From: Beroe ovata
Taxonomy: Eukaryota; Ctenophora; Nuda; Beroida; Beroidae
Direction of reading: 5' to 3'
Assembly: GCA_946803715.1 (NCBI GenBank)
Contig: CAMPET010000009.1
Coordinates: 50,049-114,048, forward strand
DNA length: 64,000 nt
In this document: positions 11,195-24,133 of the stretch, in pieces
How positions within the stretch are numbered: the stretch's first letter is position 1
Layout of the letters: each line of letters begins with the position of its first letter
Made by a program: the position numbers and the translations under genes
Notes under the pieces: generated by a model
Told to the model about the DNA's origin: nothing
Seen by the model: only the letters and a program-made list of their open reading frames with translations
Database searches by the model: none

Positions 11195-13766
11195 ATGATA
11201 CTATTGTTCAATGATTCAATCACCATGCGCTTCCCCTCAGAGTATATCAGTGAAATCCTGAAGCACCCTCTAAAGAAGGTCGCTGCAGAACTCAAACACC
11301 TGTCTTTCCGACTCCTCCGGATATCTAAATCGGAAGTCCAGACTGTTCTCAGACTCATTTTCCATGATAATCTCTCCCATCTTGCACTTGGTGAGTATCT
11401 TCATGCTTTTTGAGCGTTTGGTACCAGGTAGCACTATACCTAGATGTTGTCCTCACATATTTGTACAACATCGAGGATATCCTCTCAGAATCGTTCTCCA
11501 ATCTCCATCCTGATTTAAGCGTGACTGTATTTTTTGTTTCAGCTTCTGGAGTCCATGCCTTTTCACTTTTTCTGATGAGCATGGATAAGTACAAGTTCAG
11601 TAAATCTGTTAGATGTCTCCTCTCTTTCTCAGTTGGTCACTTCTTCAGGTTTGAGTTTTGTGTTGGCATGTCTTCGTGTTTGTTTGTAATAAGTGGTTTC
11701 TGAGAACCCAGGAGGAGGTTGATCTGGTCTAAATGATGAATTTGCTGGACCTTCAGATTCACTGCAAACAGTGTCTGACAGACACATCGTTTAATGTACG
11801 CCGAATGTAATGTATCCCTCACTTGTGGTCTCTATATGTGAAATCGCCCAGGTGGTTGGTGGACCATAAAACGAGTAAACGAATCACAGACTGCAGTGTG
11901 GTGTACCTTGCAGCAGCATTCCAGTGTCTCACTGAGGAGCTACTTACTCGTACAATCCAATGCAAGATAACTACTGACGCAAACAAAGGTAGTAGACGCA
12001 ATATTAGGTCTTACCGATTTGAAAACAGGTCTTGAGATCGCTGAAGGCTTTTCAAAATCCCGTATTTCAGGGTCTAGGGCTTATATGCGGTTAGAATGTA
12101 ATTCATATTGTAAACAGAAGTTATCATATTGTATAACCTAACTACCCCACCAACCGTTCTATTGAAGTCACATGTATATATCTAACCAAGGCAAACAAAA
12201 AGCAAGGAAGGAAGCCCCTCCCTCCACACAAGTATTCCAATACTACAACATTCTCGACTGGGACTACAGCTCCTGGTGTCCTGGGACACCGTACTTCAGC
12301 AGCAAGGACACTGCTTCAACTAGTGGCAGTGGCGCTAATATAGCTTCTACAAGCACCAGTGTTGCTGGTGGTGGCAGATGGGCTGCTTGTAACAGAGGTA
12401 GCCACTGTAATATATGCCGCCTCCGCTACATGTGCCGCCACCTCTTGCTGAAGCCAGGGTCATGGGCCGTGCGGTGGTCGGGGATGTCTGGGAGTTAGGG
12501 AGCTGCATAAGCACTATACTAGTCATTTGTGTGAGCGTCTTTCGAAACGCAACTATGGCAACCGATTCGGAGCAAAGCGCCCTAACTCGTGAATCGTGAT
12601 CAATTAGTACAAGGTGGTTGTTATTGGGGACACATTCTGACATTCTGTGGATCAGGTTGCTTGGATCATTGCCAATGTGCGACAGCTTTACTTGTCTTCT
12701 TGTTTATCGTCTACACACTTGTTTCATTGTGTATAATTGTAGTTACGGATCGTGTGTGTACACGGGTTTACCCATATTGTGCTCCATGCTGCCTATGATC
12801 ACTGTTCATGATGCTGTATCTGGAACCTGCCACTCACATGATTGTCAACCTGTCACATGGAAACTGTCACATGACTGTCACGTGTTTACCATATGTTTCC
12901 CGCACATATTACCTATCTATGTGAAAGCTAATCTTTGCTGCGCTATCGAAGCCCAGATATTTCACACAATGAACAACAATTATTATTTCTCGATTATCAG
13001 TGAATTATTGTTGACATATCTCAATTAAAATTGTCCTGGTTCTATCACAGACCTGTGAATTTCAACTTAACTGAGATACGTATTACAAAGGTTGTTTTGT
13101 TGCTAGGATTTGAATATTTTGGAGGAAATACCCATATTTCATGTTCATACTCGCACACAAACATCACTTCTGTTACACCAGTTAACGTCATGGTATCTGC
13201 GTCACAGCTCCATACTACTCAATGTATGATTCTCACTATAGCTACAGCTGAGTTGAATATTACCATTTATGGTCATTTCCGCATTTGGAGAATTTTCCTC
13301 AAAAACATTCACCTTTACATAGCCTACGAGTTTTTGTATTCATGAATTTTACGTGTCACATTCCGAATCAAAAATATCCGGATATTTTGCTAAAAATAAG
13401 TAAAATGTGCCAGTATTTTTGCCGGGCATTTGGGGTGTACATACTTTAACGGACTACTTTCGGTGTGTAAAGTATGAGACGAGTACTTATTTTTAACTCA
13501 CACACTTACACGCACACACACATATACATACATCATCGAAAAACGTAATAAAATGTAACTATCGTACACGTGTGTGCATATGTTTCTATTATTCCAACAA
13601 CGAAATGACCATATAAGGTATTATTAGAATCATTCATTCAGCCCTCCTTTGTGTGCGATAGAGAAAAAAACAAAAAGATCGAGGGGAGTGAAGGAAGCAG
13701 GCTTTTGCACGATTTGTGCAGGATCAATATTGGTCTTTGTGTCCTGCATTGCACTATCATGCTCAG

Positions 13767-13807
<41 letters not shown>

Positions 13808-16800
13808 CCATGTGTGTTTTGTCTTAATGTTTATCGCACAGTCTATTGAAATGCATGGAAAGAAATGAGCTAAATAGTGGCTACAGAATGACACCACTAT
13901 TACGCAATAAAAATGTTACCCTGACAGCGCCTTGAAAGTATAATGTTGTCACCATCACTGGTGACAACACGATATTGTCGCTGTTACCAACCCCCCACTC
14001 TCCGCAGGTAAACAAGACTTCACCCTGACAGCGGAAGTGTTACGGTCCGTGATTGAGCGAGATAGGGATCTAGCTCGGGTATTCGGAGTGGAGTATGTCG
14101 GAACCCAGAACAGCACCGAGGGACGGGATGACCATTCTTCGAGTGGGGGAGTGGGGGGAGGAGGGGAGACCCCCGCTAATTTGGAGGTTGGTGATTTGTG
14201 ATATTTATGGCCGATACCTGTCCGACCTCCAAATTTCATCCAGGAACTCCAATCAGAAGCTGAGTCATGGGCGCCTACATTTGTGGCGTTTTTTGGGATG
14301 CCACAACTTTGTGTTTTTGGAATGATAAAAGTCCCAGAGGGCTGACGGTTTTATAGTTACTAAGGATAACTTTAGTAGATGACATTCGGAATTCATGCTT
14401 GTCTAGGATATTAGTCTGACTATACAATGAATCGTAGATCAATGAAACCTCAAAACTGCCCTCCATATACACTGACACGTCAATACACGCTCTATCTGTC
14501 TGTTTGTAATCGACAGTGTATGTATATAATGGACATGTTAACACATGATAACGTGTTGAAATACTGCTGACACCACTATGTGATACGTCACATACGCGTG
14601 AATACATACACGCACAGTTGCAGATAGCTATAAGTTTTACCAGCTAAATGATGTTACGGAAAATCGCTATTTAGAACTAGCTAAGCTAGGTGATAAATAT
14701 TGAGTCACAATTGAAAACTTGATTTAAGTTATTGAAAACTCAATTTCAATTTTCTTTTAGCAATTTTTCTCAGGATTCGCTCGGAACGTTGGATGTCACG
14801 GAATATTTTGAGGATTGTGGATGCTTACACTGTTCTGAAGTGGCTTCACCTTTAGGTAATCCAGGCTTTTGCAGGCAGTTTGCCTTACCGCGCCCCGGCC
14901 CCTGCGGAATTGGATTGAAACGTTCCCAAAGAATCGCTGAAAATCCCGGATTCCCCAATACCACCCTCTCTATTCAGTACAACTGTACATCCTCTATAAG
15001 GGGAGTGATCTCATGTGAGATCATCATATTTTCCATTAGCAGAAGTATACCTGATTTGCCACTTGTGTCAACACAGCACTAAATATAGAACCGCTGGATT
15101 TGCGTACGGCGCGGACCATTTTTACAAGATTATCTGTATTAATTTTGCTTTTTCAGCGCGCGCGCGTGGCGCGGCGTATGATGTTATAGCTCGATCGATT
15201 CTAAATCGCCGTCGATCAATCGCTCCAATATTTGATCCAATAACTAATCTTTTGTAGATCTGTGTTGTATCCACTCGCTGAGTGTGTTGAAGGACTTGGT
15301 TTCGAAACAACAGCAGCTACAACACCATCAACTACAGGTTTCAACCGTATTTTCTTGGTATGAACTACGAAGTCTCTCAATGGATGTTTAGTGAGCATTG
15401 CTCATTTTGCTACCGATTTAACTGAATGTTCATTTGTTTCAACTTACATTGGAGATATCCCTGCAGACGTACAGACGGGCGCACAGCACAGTTACACAAC
15501 CTCTAAACTGGAGTAACAACGCTCTACACTCACTACTGTACTATCTAAATCAACATAATGAGTAAGTCAGGCCTTAACATTCAAAAACATCTAAATCCTG
15601 CTTTCAAAATGCTAGGTATTTACCGAACAAAAGATTCAACTTCCCCTCAAAAATCTAATCACTCAACTTGGCGGATAAAAGGGTACTTTTTGGGGATTCA
15701 TTTCCCGCTCCAATCCATTCAATCACTGTACCCCCCCTCAAAAGTTAGACGCTTATTCATCTCCCCCGAAGTACTAATATACTCATGTCCCCTGTCTATA
15801 TAATTATCAGTGAGGGAGTATGTAACATGAAGAGTATACGGGAGTGGACACGTGTAGCGGGTATATACGCGTCTCATCACCTCACAGAGATCATTGATGA
15901 GGATGATATAGCTCAGGCAGCCCGATTCCTGCTCGGAATTGACTACCCTCCCCGTCGATATGGGTGAGTGTGATGATTGTTATACGTTTGTTCATGTATG
16001 ATTAATATGTGTTGAGTTTATGTTTTGAGTTTTCCGTGAAAATAATATAAAGTCAGTAGAAGCTGAGGTTATTCGTTCTCATACATATTCTCAAATCACG
16101 CGTTATTTTCGTTGCGATAACGAACCATGTTATAAAAAACTGGCAGGCTAAGTCTAACCTCCTTTTCCCGATTTAGCCCGGAAGATCCCCTCTGTCTGTC
16201 TCAAAAAGTGAGCTACTCCACGAGTTTCACATACCTACCCTTCAAAATTCTCTCCTGTGGTCGTAACGACTCTATCCGTCAAGCACTCGCTGCCATTGGT
16301 CCTGACGGAATCAACTCACACATCTACCAGGTTAACTATATGAGACGCCACACTATTGACATGACACCGCGCGTTGACTGCGTGCTGGAGTTGGAAATTT
16401 GAAATTTGGAGGTGGTAAACATATCCAAATTGACACCACTTTCCTCCCCTAGGGCATGACACCACTCTACTCCCCCATAGGGCATGACACCACTGATGTG
16501 TGCCGCTAACGCGGGCGACTACGATCTTGTCCAACTGTTGCTGGACGCGGATGCCCATCCGAACATTGCCGTGCCGGTGCCACTTGATGCCACGCAGGTT
16601 GTTCCTATGGAAACAAGACGGTGGACAGCGCTATCATTCGCCGTGTTACAGGGTCATGCTGACATCGTCAAGGTAATTGCACATATAATGTGAGCAATGA
16701 CCTAACTGTTACCTTGACTAGATCCTGCCACCACCACAACCCTGACACAGCTGTTGTCATGACACCAGTCACCATGACACCACCCAGCTGTTGCTATCAC

Positions 16801-19800
16801 GCGGAGCGGCAGTGGAGGGCAGCATGAACAACCCGGCAGACATCACAACAGAGACACCGCTACAGCTCGCAGCAGCAGCAGGGGATTTGACCATTGTACA
16901 GTTACTGTTGGAGAAGCAGGCTGACCCGTTCCTCAGTAGCAGCATTCACAGCAGTGGATCAAGTGAGTTTTGTAGGAGGAGAATGGCAAGTTTGTACCCA
17001 GATGAAGATTTTAATTAGTTTTCGTCTCAACTGTGGATTGTGGATTTCAATCTCTTATCGTCTGTTCTTTCCACACCCGTGATACTGTATCAACCCCCAC
17101 CGCCCATCTTCACATCCAGACCACTCTGTCGCAGAAGTTGATAATCGCATCTCCTCAGCACCCCGGAATAGAGGCGGTAGTAACGCGATCGCACTCGCCG
17201 TAGCACACGGACACACGGAAGTGCGGCACAAGTTACTCCAACATCAACCCAGCGTGAAGAGCAACGATATGCTCAGTTTACAGGAAATACTTGCGGAGGG
17301 TGAGTCATAGTAACGGGTTATTAACGCGCAACACGTGATCACGCGTTACGTAATCATGTCACGCGTTACCAAGGCGACGCTAACTTAGCACGTGCTCAGG
17401 GTACCTGTTCCAGAATAACCGTGCTCACGGCATTCGATTATCCCGACTCCGAAAACTCCAGGAAGCGCTGTATCTAGCGTGTGAACACGGGTATCTCAGT
17501 ATAGCGCTAGAGCTGCGATCTATTGGCGTTATGTGGAACCTTAACTTCTGGACGAGGTGAGAACTGATTGAGATTTGGGTGAAAAACCATCCCTAGAAAC
17601 TACAATCTCCTCTGAAACAATTATCAACTGACTCCTGATTACCCATTTTCCGCCATATCAATTTTTAACACCATTAATGAATCCGCAGATGTCTAGAAAC
17701 CGCGTATGAAGAAGAAAATCTGGAAATCGTCAGATATCTCCTGAACGATTACGACTGTCTGAGAGTTGACGAGTTTTCGAATGCGTTCTGTAAAGATGGG
17801 ATTGTCCTGTTGTTCGAGATATTCCATAGTTCAAAGGTAAGTGGTGTCAAGAAACAGTGTTGTCAGGGTGATGTGGTGCTGATGAGGAAGTGGTGACAAA
17901 TTTGAATTGGAAATTGGTGTCATGGCAGCGTGGTGTCCACTCTCCTCACCCTCTCCTCACCCTCTCATCACCACTCCTCACCACCATTCATCCTCTCTCC
18001 TCACCACCATTCACCCTCTCCTCACCCACTCATCACCACTCCTCACCACCATTCATCCTCTCTCCTCACCAGGAAGCGGACATAGTGATGGCAGCGTGTA
18101 AGATGCTACAGCACTGTTATGGAGTCTTCCAGTGGAAACCAATATCGACCTTTGGCACACACACCATCCCTGAGCCCAGAATAGGTGAGTTGGGAATAAG
18201 CGAACGCGGATTTAAGAGTGGAATAGTTGAGTTCCAAGTCGTATTTCTGGTGAAATAGGTAAGTTTGATATATTTTTTAGTGAATGCATTGCTGATTACC
18301 TTGCTAATTGCCACGTCAGATCTAAAGTATGTGAATAACAAGGAGTTTTCTGACGTTACATTTAGAGTAGAGGGTGAGATGTTCTACGCCCACAAGATTG
18401 TCATAGTTACAGGTTTGTTATTACCATGGTAACCAATTACCACGTGGTAACCAATAACCACATGGTAACCAATTACCACTGTTACTGTGTTGCCATGGGA
18501 ACTGTGAACTTGTTACAACTACCACAATGCCACCATCTCATGGTAACCGAAAAACAGTTAAAAATGGCCCTTGGCAACCACTGGTTCCGCTGTGATCTGG
18601 TGTTTATCTGAATTACCACTCCAGGAAGTGAACGGTTTAACGCGATGTTATCAAAGCACTTCGTGGAGGGAAGCAGTCCTATTGTAGAAATACCAGACAT
18701 CAAGTACAATATTTTTGAGGTAGAGTTTACCTGAGAACATCATCGGTTTCATCTTGGTTCTGCTGAAAAATAAAAATCGTCCCATTTGCTATCGCAAATT
18801 TCAGATTATCATCAAGTATCTGTACGCTGGTTCAGTGGACTGTGTCGACATTAAGAGCAACATCATTCTAGATGTAAGTAATGATCTTACCCCGAGTTGA
18901 CATTCAGGAGGAAACCAATCAAAGACCCTGACCATCGGTCAATCAATTTACTAATTAGTCAGTTGACTAATTTACCAATTAAGACCAATTAACTCATTAA
19001 GATCAATTAAGATCTGTTAAACATTCACGTGATCCCGCCGTCAGGTGTTGAGCGCCGCGCACTTTTTCATGCTTGACGAGCTACAGTTCTACTGTGAGAG
19101 CTTAGCGGCGCGCAGCATCAACAAGGAAAACGTCATTGACGTTTATCAGAAAGCAAAGGTATGCACTTATCATCGATTATTTGACTTCTTTTCTTTTACC
19201 CCTGTGTTCCATGGCCATATTATCACTGATATATTCTCGTCAGATACCATTTTTCTTCTTGATAAGCAGAGCAATTATGTTCAACACAGCTTTCTGAAAG
19301 CACAGCTATTTGATTGAATATGATATAATCTCTAAAACCCCATTTCAGCTGTACAGCGCTAATGACCTCATCCAATCTTGTCTACACTTTTTCCTGGGCT
19401 TCCTGCCAGAGCTCATCACTAAAGCTGACTTTGCGTGAGTTTTACACCAATACACCTCTTCCACTCTGGGTGTTGATTCGCGAATGATGTGTACTCTCAT
19501 TTCGGGGACCAGCTGGAAAGATGTTCGCGCTTTTGTATGATTAACTAGAGCTCTACTTACACAACAGCGCCAGTCTACTGACTCAATGTATGAAGTATAA
19601 GACTCAGTGTCTGTTGATCACACGAGGCACGATTCTTCATGCTGGATTCCCATATTAAAACATCCTTTCTGGGAAATTTTTCCACTTAGCTCTTATTATA
19701 GGTATTAAGTCGGAAAATTGCTCAGACAACAGACTCCACTGTAAACCGACATAGAGAAATGCTAGATCAGAATTATTATATTTGCCGAATAAGGGTCAGA

Positions 19801-20337
19801 CCCCACCCTCTATAATTGTTGGTGAGGACACTTTTCAAGGGTTAGGTCATCTTATACTATGCAATTTGATGGCGACGCGGTCCATAATGTAGGTATTTTA
19901 AGATAAAAGATATAAGCTCGGTTTATATTATGCTGGGTTCAATTCATGGCTCCTGCTATTGAATATGAACTCTCAGACTTGAATATCACTGTGTGACGAC
20001 GTGACGAGTGGGGTCATTGTAATAGTGACGTAGACAGCATGAAATTAGTGGAGTGATGTTAGTGTGTTAGTGGAGTGATGTTAGTGGAGTGATGTTAGTG
20101 TGTTAGTGGAGTGATGTTAGTGGAGTGATGTTAGTGTGTTAGTGGAGTGATGTTAGTGTGTTAGTGGGTGACGTATAGAATGAGATAAACCAACAGTGAA
20201 CTTATTTCAGGGAACTGCTAAAAACTACAGATCTATGTACAGTGTTGCAGTGTCAGCTTACCAAGAGAATCCAGAAGTTGATCAAAAAACGGTCAATGTC
20301 AACAACCAACACTCCCTTACCTCTGATAAACAGCTAA
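11195..20337 (+). CDS. ABTB2/BTBD11-type ankyrin and BTB/POZ protein, 20 exons
   Basis: Phase-consistent exons: 11195-11390, 11543-11648, 11852-11988, 14008-14186, 14774-14855, 15258-15337, 15815-15963, 16177-16330, 16481-16672, 16788-16962, 17120-17299, 17400-17556, 17689-17836, 18073-18184, 18320-18412, 18625-18719, 18805-18873, 19045-19158, 19349-19434, 20211-20337. They sum to 2631 nt (876 aa). The N-terminal third matches the histone-fold-like regions of the family (LLRISKSEVQTVLRLI, VRCLLSFSVGHFFRWLVD, VYLAAAFQCLTEELL; then REWTRVAGIYASH). Ankyrin repeats follow from about residue 360 (GMTPLMCAANAGDYDLV, ETPLQLAAAAGDLTIVQLLL), then LQEILAEG and, near residue 685, a BTB domain (EFSDVTFRVEGEMFYAHKIV). 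The family is a cytoplasmic adaptor, probably for cullin-3-type complexes. The first exon and start codon are least certain, as are the acceptors at 14774, 15258 and 15815. Confidence 0.9.
11989..14007 (+). other. Long intron 3 of the ABTB2-like gene
   Basis: At 2.0 kb this is the longest intron of the gene. It is flanked by AAAG|GTAGT and TCTCCGCAG|GT, and the exons either side join in phase. Inside are a (CA)n microsatellite at about 13769-13806 and short CA-rich stretches near 13500. I see no independent gene. Confidence 0.6.
13769..13806. repeat. (CA)n microsatellite
   Basis: An uninterrupted run of about 19 AC dinucleotides. Confidence 0.95.
16451..16497 (+). repeat. Duplicated splice acceptor of ABTB2-like exon 9
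   Basis: The acceptor plus the first exon bases, TAGGGCATGACACCACT, occur twice, at 16450 and 16478, about 28 bp apart. The downstream copy is the one that continues the ankyrin frame (GMTPLMCAA). Using the upstream copy would shift the reading frame and give a different peptide. Confidence 0.75.
17935..18072 (+). repeat. Pyrimidine-rich tandem repeat up to the acceptor of exon 14
   Basis: Degenerate copies of CCTCTCCTCACCACCATTCA run without a break into the true acceptor CTCTCCTCACCAG at 18072. The splice polypyrimidine tract is thus itself part of the minisatellite. Only the last copy has CAG in place of CACCA. Confidence 0.85.
18421..18547. repeat. Cluster of GGTAACC palindromes in an ABTB2-like intron
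   Basis: TTACCATGGTAACC, TTACCACGTGGTAACC and CCACATGGTAACC are repeated within 60 bp, and ATGGTAACC recurs near 18539. The sequences fit the RFX-type X-box consensus (two inverted half sites GTTNCC). They are in the intron just after exon 15, starting 9 bp from its donor. Confidence 0.65.
20037..20170. repeat. Intronic minisatellite, GTGATGTTAGTG units
   Basis: About nine units built from TTAGTGGAGTGATG and TTAGTGTG, lying in the last intron of the ABTB2-like gene and ending about 40 bp before the final acceptor at 20210. Confidence 0.85.
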
Positions 20338-21485
20338 ATCAAGTAAATACTATGTTAAAATATGCTATATATAGTTGTTGATATAATTACGTTGATTTTA
20401 ATTTTAGTTAAATTGTGGGGTGCTGGTTGAATACATAAGCAAGGATGTATACAAGATGTACATTGTACATGCATGTATGCATAATATGTTTGCTTTTTTT
20501 GATCAAATTTATTGATCAAGTTATCGTACGTGAAAAATAGTGCGTAGCTTTTCCACAACACGATCTATTTTTAACAAACCTTGGCACTTAGTCATTGAGA
20601 TGGATCTCTATATGAGACTACGGCTCATGCTGAGATGTTTTCATGTTGACAAAAGCACGATTGAACGGCACATAATAGAGGTATATCAAGTCGTTAGACC
20701 TGCGGTTAGATATGTTGTGGCGGTCTATAATATAGTGCCTACTGAATTTACGGGAGAAAAATGTTTAAGGACCGCTAAGATGTGGTGACTGATGACTCTA
20801 TTATGTCAAAACACATTTTGATCAACAAAGAAAATAAATTAGTGAATATTTGTGATGATTCCAAAAGTGTGTTCCATGCAAATTACTTACTTAATGTGAG
20901 TATAGCCGCTGTTATTAATATTCGTTTAAAAGGACCGGGTAGATACCATTATTATTCTTTATTTCATGAATCAATGTAAAATAAACAAAGCATTTAATAA
21001 AGCATTTTAAACTCAAGAAAATCTTTTTCGAGTTCAATTTCATCTGAATTTTGAATTAACCATCTTTTGCTCACACCACTCATACTTCATTTCCCCGTCA
21101 GACTGTAAGACATCTGCCCCATCATAGGACCATAATATCCCATTCATAGGACTAGGAGCATATTGCTCATTCCCGTGTTTGAAAAAATGCGTACTCTCGT
21201 TTTTGTACCCGCCTGATTGAAACAGCTGTTCTTCAAAGCTAGAGCCACCGCTGACCATAGTTATTCTCGAGAAATGAATAGAAACGCATCCTTTACAGCC
21301 GAGAGTTTTATAATAGCCCATGCTAAAATATGGCTGGTCCAGTCCATCCTTAAATGTTGAATAAACACTACCATCATTGTTAAGTTTCTAACTCAAACAT
21401 TCTTGAGAACCCTTTTTCGTTTCAAACATCTTATCAAAAAAACTCGTTAATCTAATTCTAAGGAAAGAAAATCCTGATGCAATAT
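20338..21485. other. Convergent intergenic spacer
   Basis: Between the 3' ends of the ABTB2-like gene (+) and the channel gene (-). AT-rich. ORFs are short and have no recognisable protein character. AATAAA-like sequence near 20980 (AAAATAAACAAAG) is a possible poly(A) signal on the plus strand. Confidence 0.5.
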
Positions 21486-23045
21486 TCAAACTCCAGGTCC
21501 TTCCAAGACCAAATCATCACACTTCTTGTCCGTTTCTTCTCCCCGCTTTTTCCTGCAGCACTTGTACATGAAGTACGCAATCATAATCTCGAAAATCTGG
21601 AAAACGGTGAAAAACGAAATACCAATCAGGAGATCTGTAGCACCACCAAATTCCGAAATAAAGTTGAAAACCTCATAATCCTGAGTCTGGGTTATCTCAA
21701 TCACCTTGACATCCGGATAATACACGTGTACCCGGACGTAGTTAGCCTCAGCGTATGCGTAACGTTCCTCATCGTCAGTTATCGCCTCCGGGTGAGCAAT
21801 GTACGGCTCGAGGAATCGTTCATAGTACGGCCTGGTTGCGGGAAATTTCCCGGACGCCGACAGGTGAAGCCAATCGCTGTACTGGCACGGTTCATGACAT
21901 ATGTCGTCAATGTTGATTTCTTCGAGTTCAGCAGTAACGAGGAGGTCGCAGTAAACGTTGTCATGGAAACCACATACCATATCCATGATAGTGTCGTAAG
22001 TGAACTTGCTGTTGAGATAGTTATCCCTCATCCATCCATCAAAATTGTCCGGATGGGACTCGAATTCAGTGGTTATAGCACTTGCAAAATACCAGGGTAT
22101 ACACTCACAGTAATTGATAAACTTAATGAAATACTCCTGCTGTATACACTCCCGTATGGTAAGCGGTTTAGTGGTGTTGTACATACTCTGGACGTTGTAG
22201 CATGTCCCATAGGGGCTTGTCAGCCTAGTTATTTCCTCCTTCACCAGCTCCACAAACGTTTCTTTTCCCGGGGGCAGGTATATCCCGTCCATGTTGTTGA
22301 GGACCAGCTCGTACGGGTTGCGCAGGTAGAGCACGAAACCCGCAGAGGATGTGGACGGGAGGTAAGTTTCCAGGCGGGTTGTGAGGTCAATGGTAAACCC
22401 GCCACGAACACCACTCAGTCTCTGAACAAACACCTGATCATCGTTCACACTCAGACAGTTACCAAGCTCTGTGTCGATGTATTTGAAGTTGATCTTCTTT
22501 GGGTCCACCCATTTATCAGCAAACTCCATAAATGGGTGTGATTCGCCGTCTCCCAGGAGATAAGTTGAGAAATCCGTGTGCAGGTCTTTGAATATGTTGA
22601 TGGATTCCCCATCCACCGCTATCTTATCAAATTCCACTGCCTTCTCTTGGTGTTCCATCGGAATCTCCTTGCCTTGCTTCGTTAGAGTTCTCAGTTCCTG
22701 TAAATAGGTGTTGAGATACTCCTCCAAATCGTCGTCCACCACCTTCTCTTTCCACTGCTGAGCGTTGATACTGTTCAGATTGCAGATGGTCATGGCGGGT
22801 AGGGCTAGTTCAGACCTCCACTTTGTGGAATCGGAGTTGTATGAGTTGTACTCGAAATAGTCGTCCAGGAGATTGTATACTGTGTAAATAGTCGCTCCAA
22901 GACAGCCTAGGATGATAGCCACCCAGATACACTTGCACCAAATCGGCTGCTCTTTCCGGCTGATAGATTGGTAGTATTCTAGGGAGAGGTCATTCTTGCC
23001 AAAGAATTTGTCTCGGTCGTCTTTGTCACTTTCTTGACCGCCCAT
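21486..23045 (-). CDS. DEG/ENaC (ASC) family sodium channel subunit, intronless
   Basis: A single ORF of 519 aa, a normal length for the family (about 450-650). A short cytoplasmic N-terminus is followed by TM1 at about residues 38-60 (WVAIILGCLGATIYTVYN), the conserved post-TM1 segment LPAMTICNLNS at about 82-92, and a large extracellular domain with scattered cysteines (YGTCYN, YCECIPWYF, CHEPC). TM2 lies at about 467-492, preceded by SEFGGATDLLIG. The selectivity-filter GxS motif is present as GIS at about 475-477. Members form trimeric sodium channels gated by protons, peptides or mechanical force. The N-terminal His-Gly g​ating motif of ENaC is not evident. I cannot say which gating class this belongs to. 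No intron interrupts it. Confidence 0.93.
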   Translation of the reverse strand: MGGQESDKDDRDKFFGKNDLSLEYYQSISRKEQPIWCKCIWVAIILGCLGATIYTVYNLLDDYFEYNSYNSDSTKWRSELALPAMTICNLNSINAQQWKEKVVDDDLEEYLNTYLQELRTLTKQGKEIPMEHQEKAVEFDKIAVDGESINIFKDLHTDFSTYLLGDGESHPFMEFADKWVDPKKINFKYIDTELGNCLSVNDDQVFVQRLSGVRGGFTIDLTTRLETYLPSTSSAGFVLYLRNPYELVLNNMDGIYLPPGKETFVELVKEEITRLTSPYGTCYNVQSMYNTTKPLTIRECIQQEYFIKFINYCECIPWYFASAITTEFESHPDNFDGWMRDNYLNSKFTYDTIMDMVCGFHDNVYCDLLVTAELEEINIDDICHEPCQYSDWLHLSASGKFPATRPYYERFLEPYIAHPEAITDDEERYAYAEANYVRVHVYYPDVKVIEITQTQDYEVFNFISEFGGATDLLIGISFFTVFQIFEIMIAYFMYKCCRKKRGEETDKKCDDLVLEGPGV

Positions 23046-23488
23046 GACCGGCTGTAGTCATTGACTGAGGGTTAAAGATTATTCTGAAAGTGTGGTCATA
23101 GTCATACATTGATGAACTTAGAGTTGACACAAAAATTCTAATAGTAATTCTAAATTCGTCAACTCTAGACGTTTTAAAGAGAACACCAGATAACAGCAGA
23201 TTTTGACGAATAAAAACTTCTGCTATAAAAAAAAATATGCTCATCCAGTAATACCACATCACACACGGCCGATGTTATTGATATACTCCAATAACATGGC
23301 TATGATCACATTTATTAAGAAAATAATGACAAGAAAAGAATAGACAAAAAATAAAATTTATTCCAGGTGATACTGATAATAAAGCTGCTGTGATGCTCAT
23401 TGGGTCGATAAGCGTTGAGTACACGAATTATTCATATTGTTCGGTCCACAATGCGCCTTCACACTTTATCGTTATGGCGGCATATGAG

Positions 23489-23579
23489 CAGTGCACGCCA
23501 GTGACCATGTTGAGTTCCTCTATTACTATTAGACTCTAAAAGTAGTAGAGGAACTCAACGTGTTCACTGGCGTGCACTG
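23489..23579. repeat. 91-bp hairpin with 39-base arms
   Basis: CAGTGCACGCCAGTGA begins the left arm and its complement ends the right arm at 23579. About 36 of 39 positions pair, around a loop of 13 bases (ATTAGACTCTAAA). A precursor-like fold or a snap-back remnant of a transposon is possible. It sits about 440 bp upstream of the channel start codon. Confidence 0.85.
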
Positions 23580-24133
23580 AGTATAAGTATGAAGTATGTG
23601 ATAAAAGGGGTGAATTATTAAGAAAGAACTATAAAAAAGTTTTTTGAAAAGATGTCAGTCTATGACCTACCAATACCAATACCATGTACAACTACAATAA
23701 AAGTACATATCATAAACGACATTTAAATTGGAGGATGATGATCCTTTTCACAAATCTGTGGAAGTGAAACACAATGAACAAAAAACTATATAAAAGCTCG
23801 GCTAAAATTAAAATTAAAAAAGCGAACGGGACTATGTGAAATACATTTGAGAACTTCACTTATGACTTTCAGTTGCAGAGAACATTGAGAAGGCGCCATA
23901 TGGCGTGTTCTCAGGCAAATGATTTGTCTGTGCTAGTGCTACTGCTAGTGCTAGACCGCTGATGCGAGCCGCTGCAGTTGCAGTGCTGCCTGAGAGTAAC
24001 TATAAGACATAAGTTCATCGAAGGCCGAAATGTTTCGGCCGGCCTTCGAGGATGAGCATCGAGTAATTTGATGAAGGAGCGCGGCGTGCGTGCAAGAAAC
24101 AGTGGAGAGATACAAGCTGGCTGTCGATGATAG

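Noticed and set aside
11410-11520. Open segment reading YLDVVLTYLYNIEDILSE as an exon of the ABTB2-like gene
   Set aside because: It does not match the phase of exon 1, whereas the exon at 11543-11648 does and carries family residues (RCLLSFSVGHF).
13649-13849. ORF with a His-Thr repeat
   Set aside because: Translation of the (CA)n microsatellite.
19920-19960. GGTTCAATTC-like tRNA arm
   Set aside because: No cloverleaf can be drawn around it; no tRNA or rRNA gene was found in the window.
21477-22541. 354-codon plus-strand ORF across the channel gene
   Set aside because: It lies antisense to the DEG/ENaC coding sequence, which has clear family motifs; the plus frame has no protein-like pattern.
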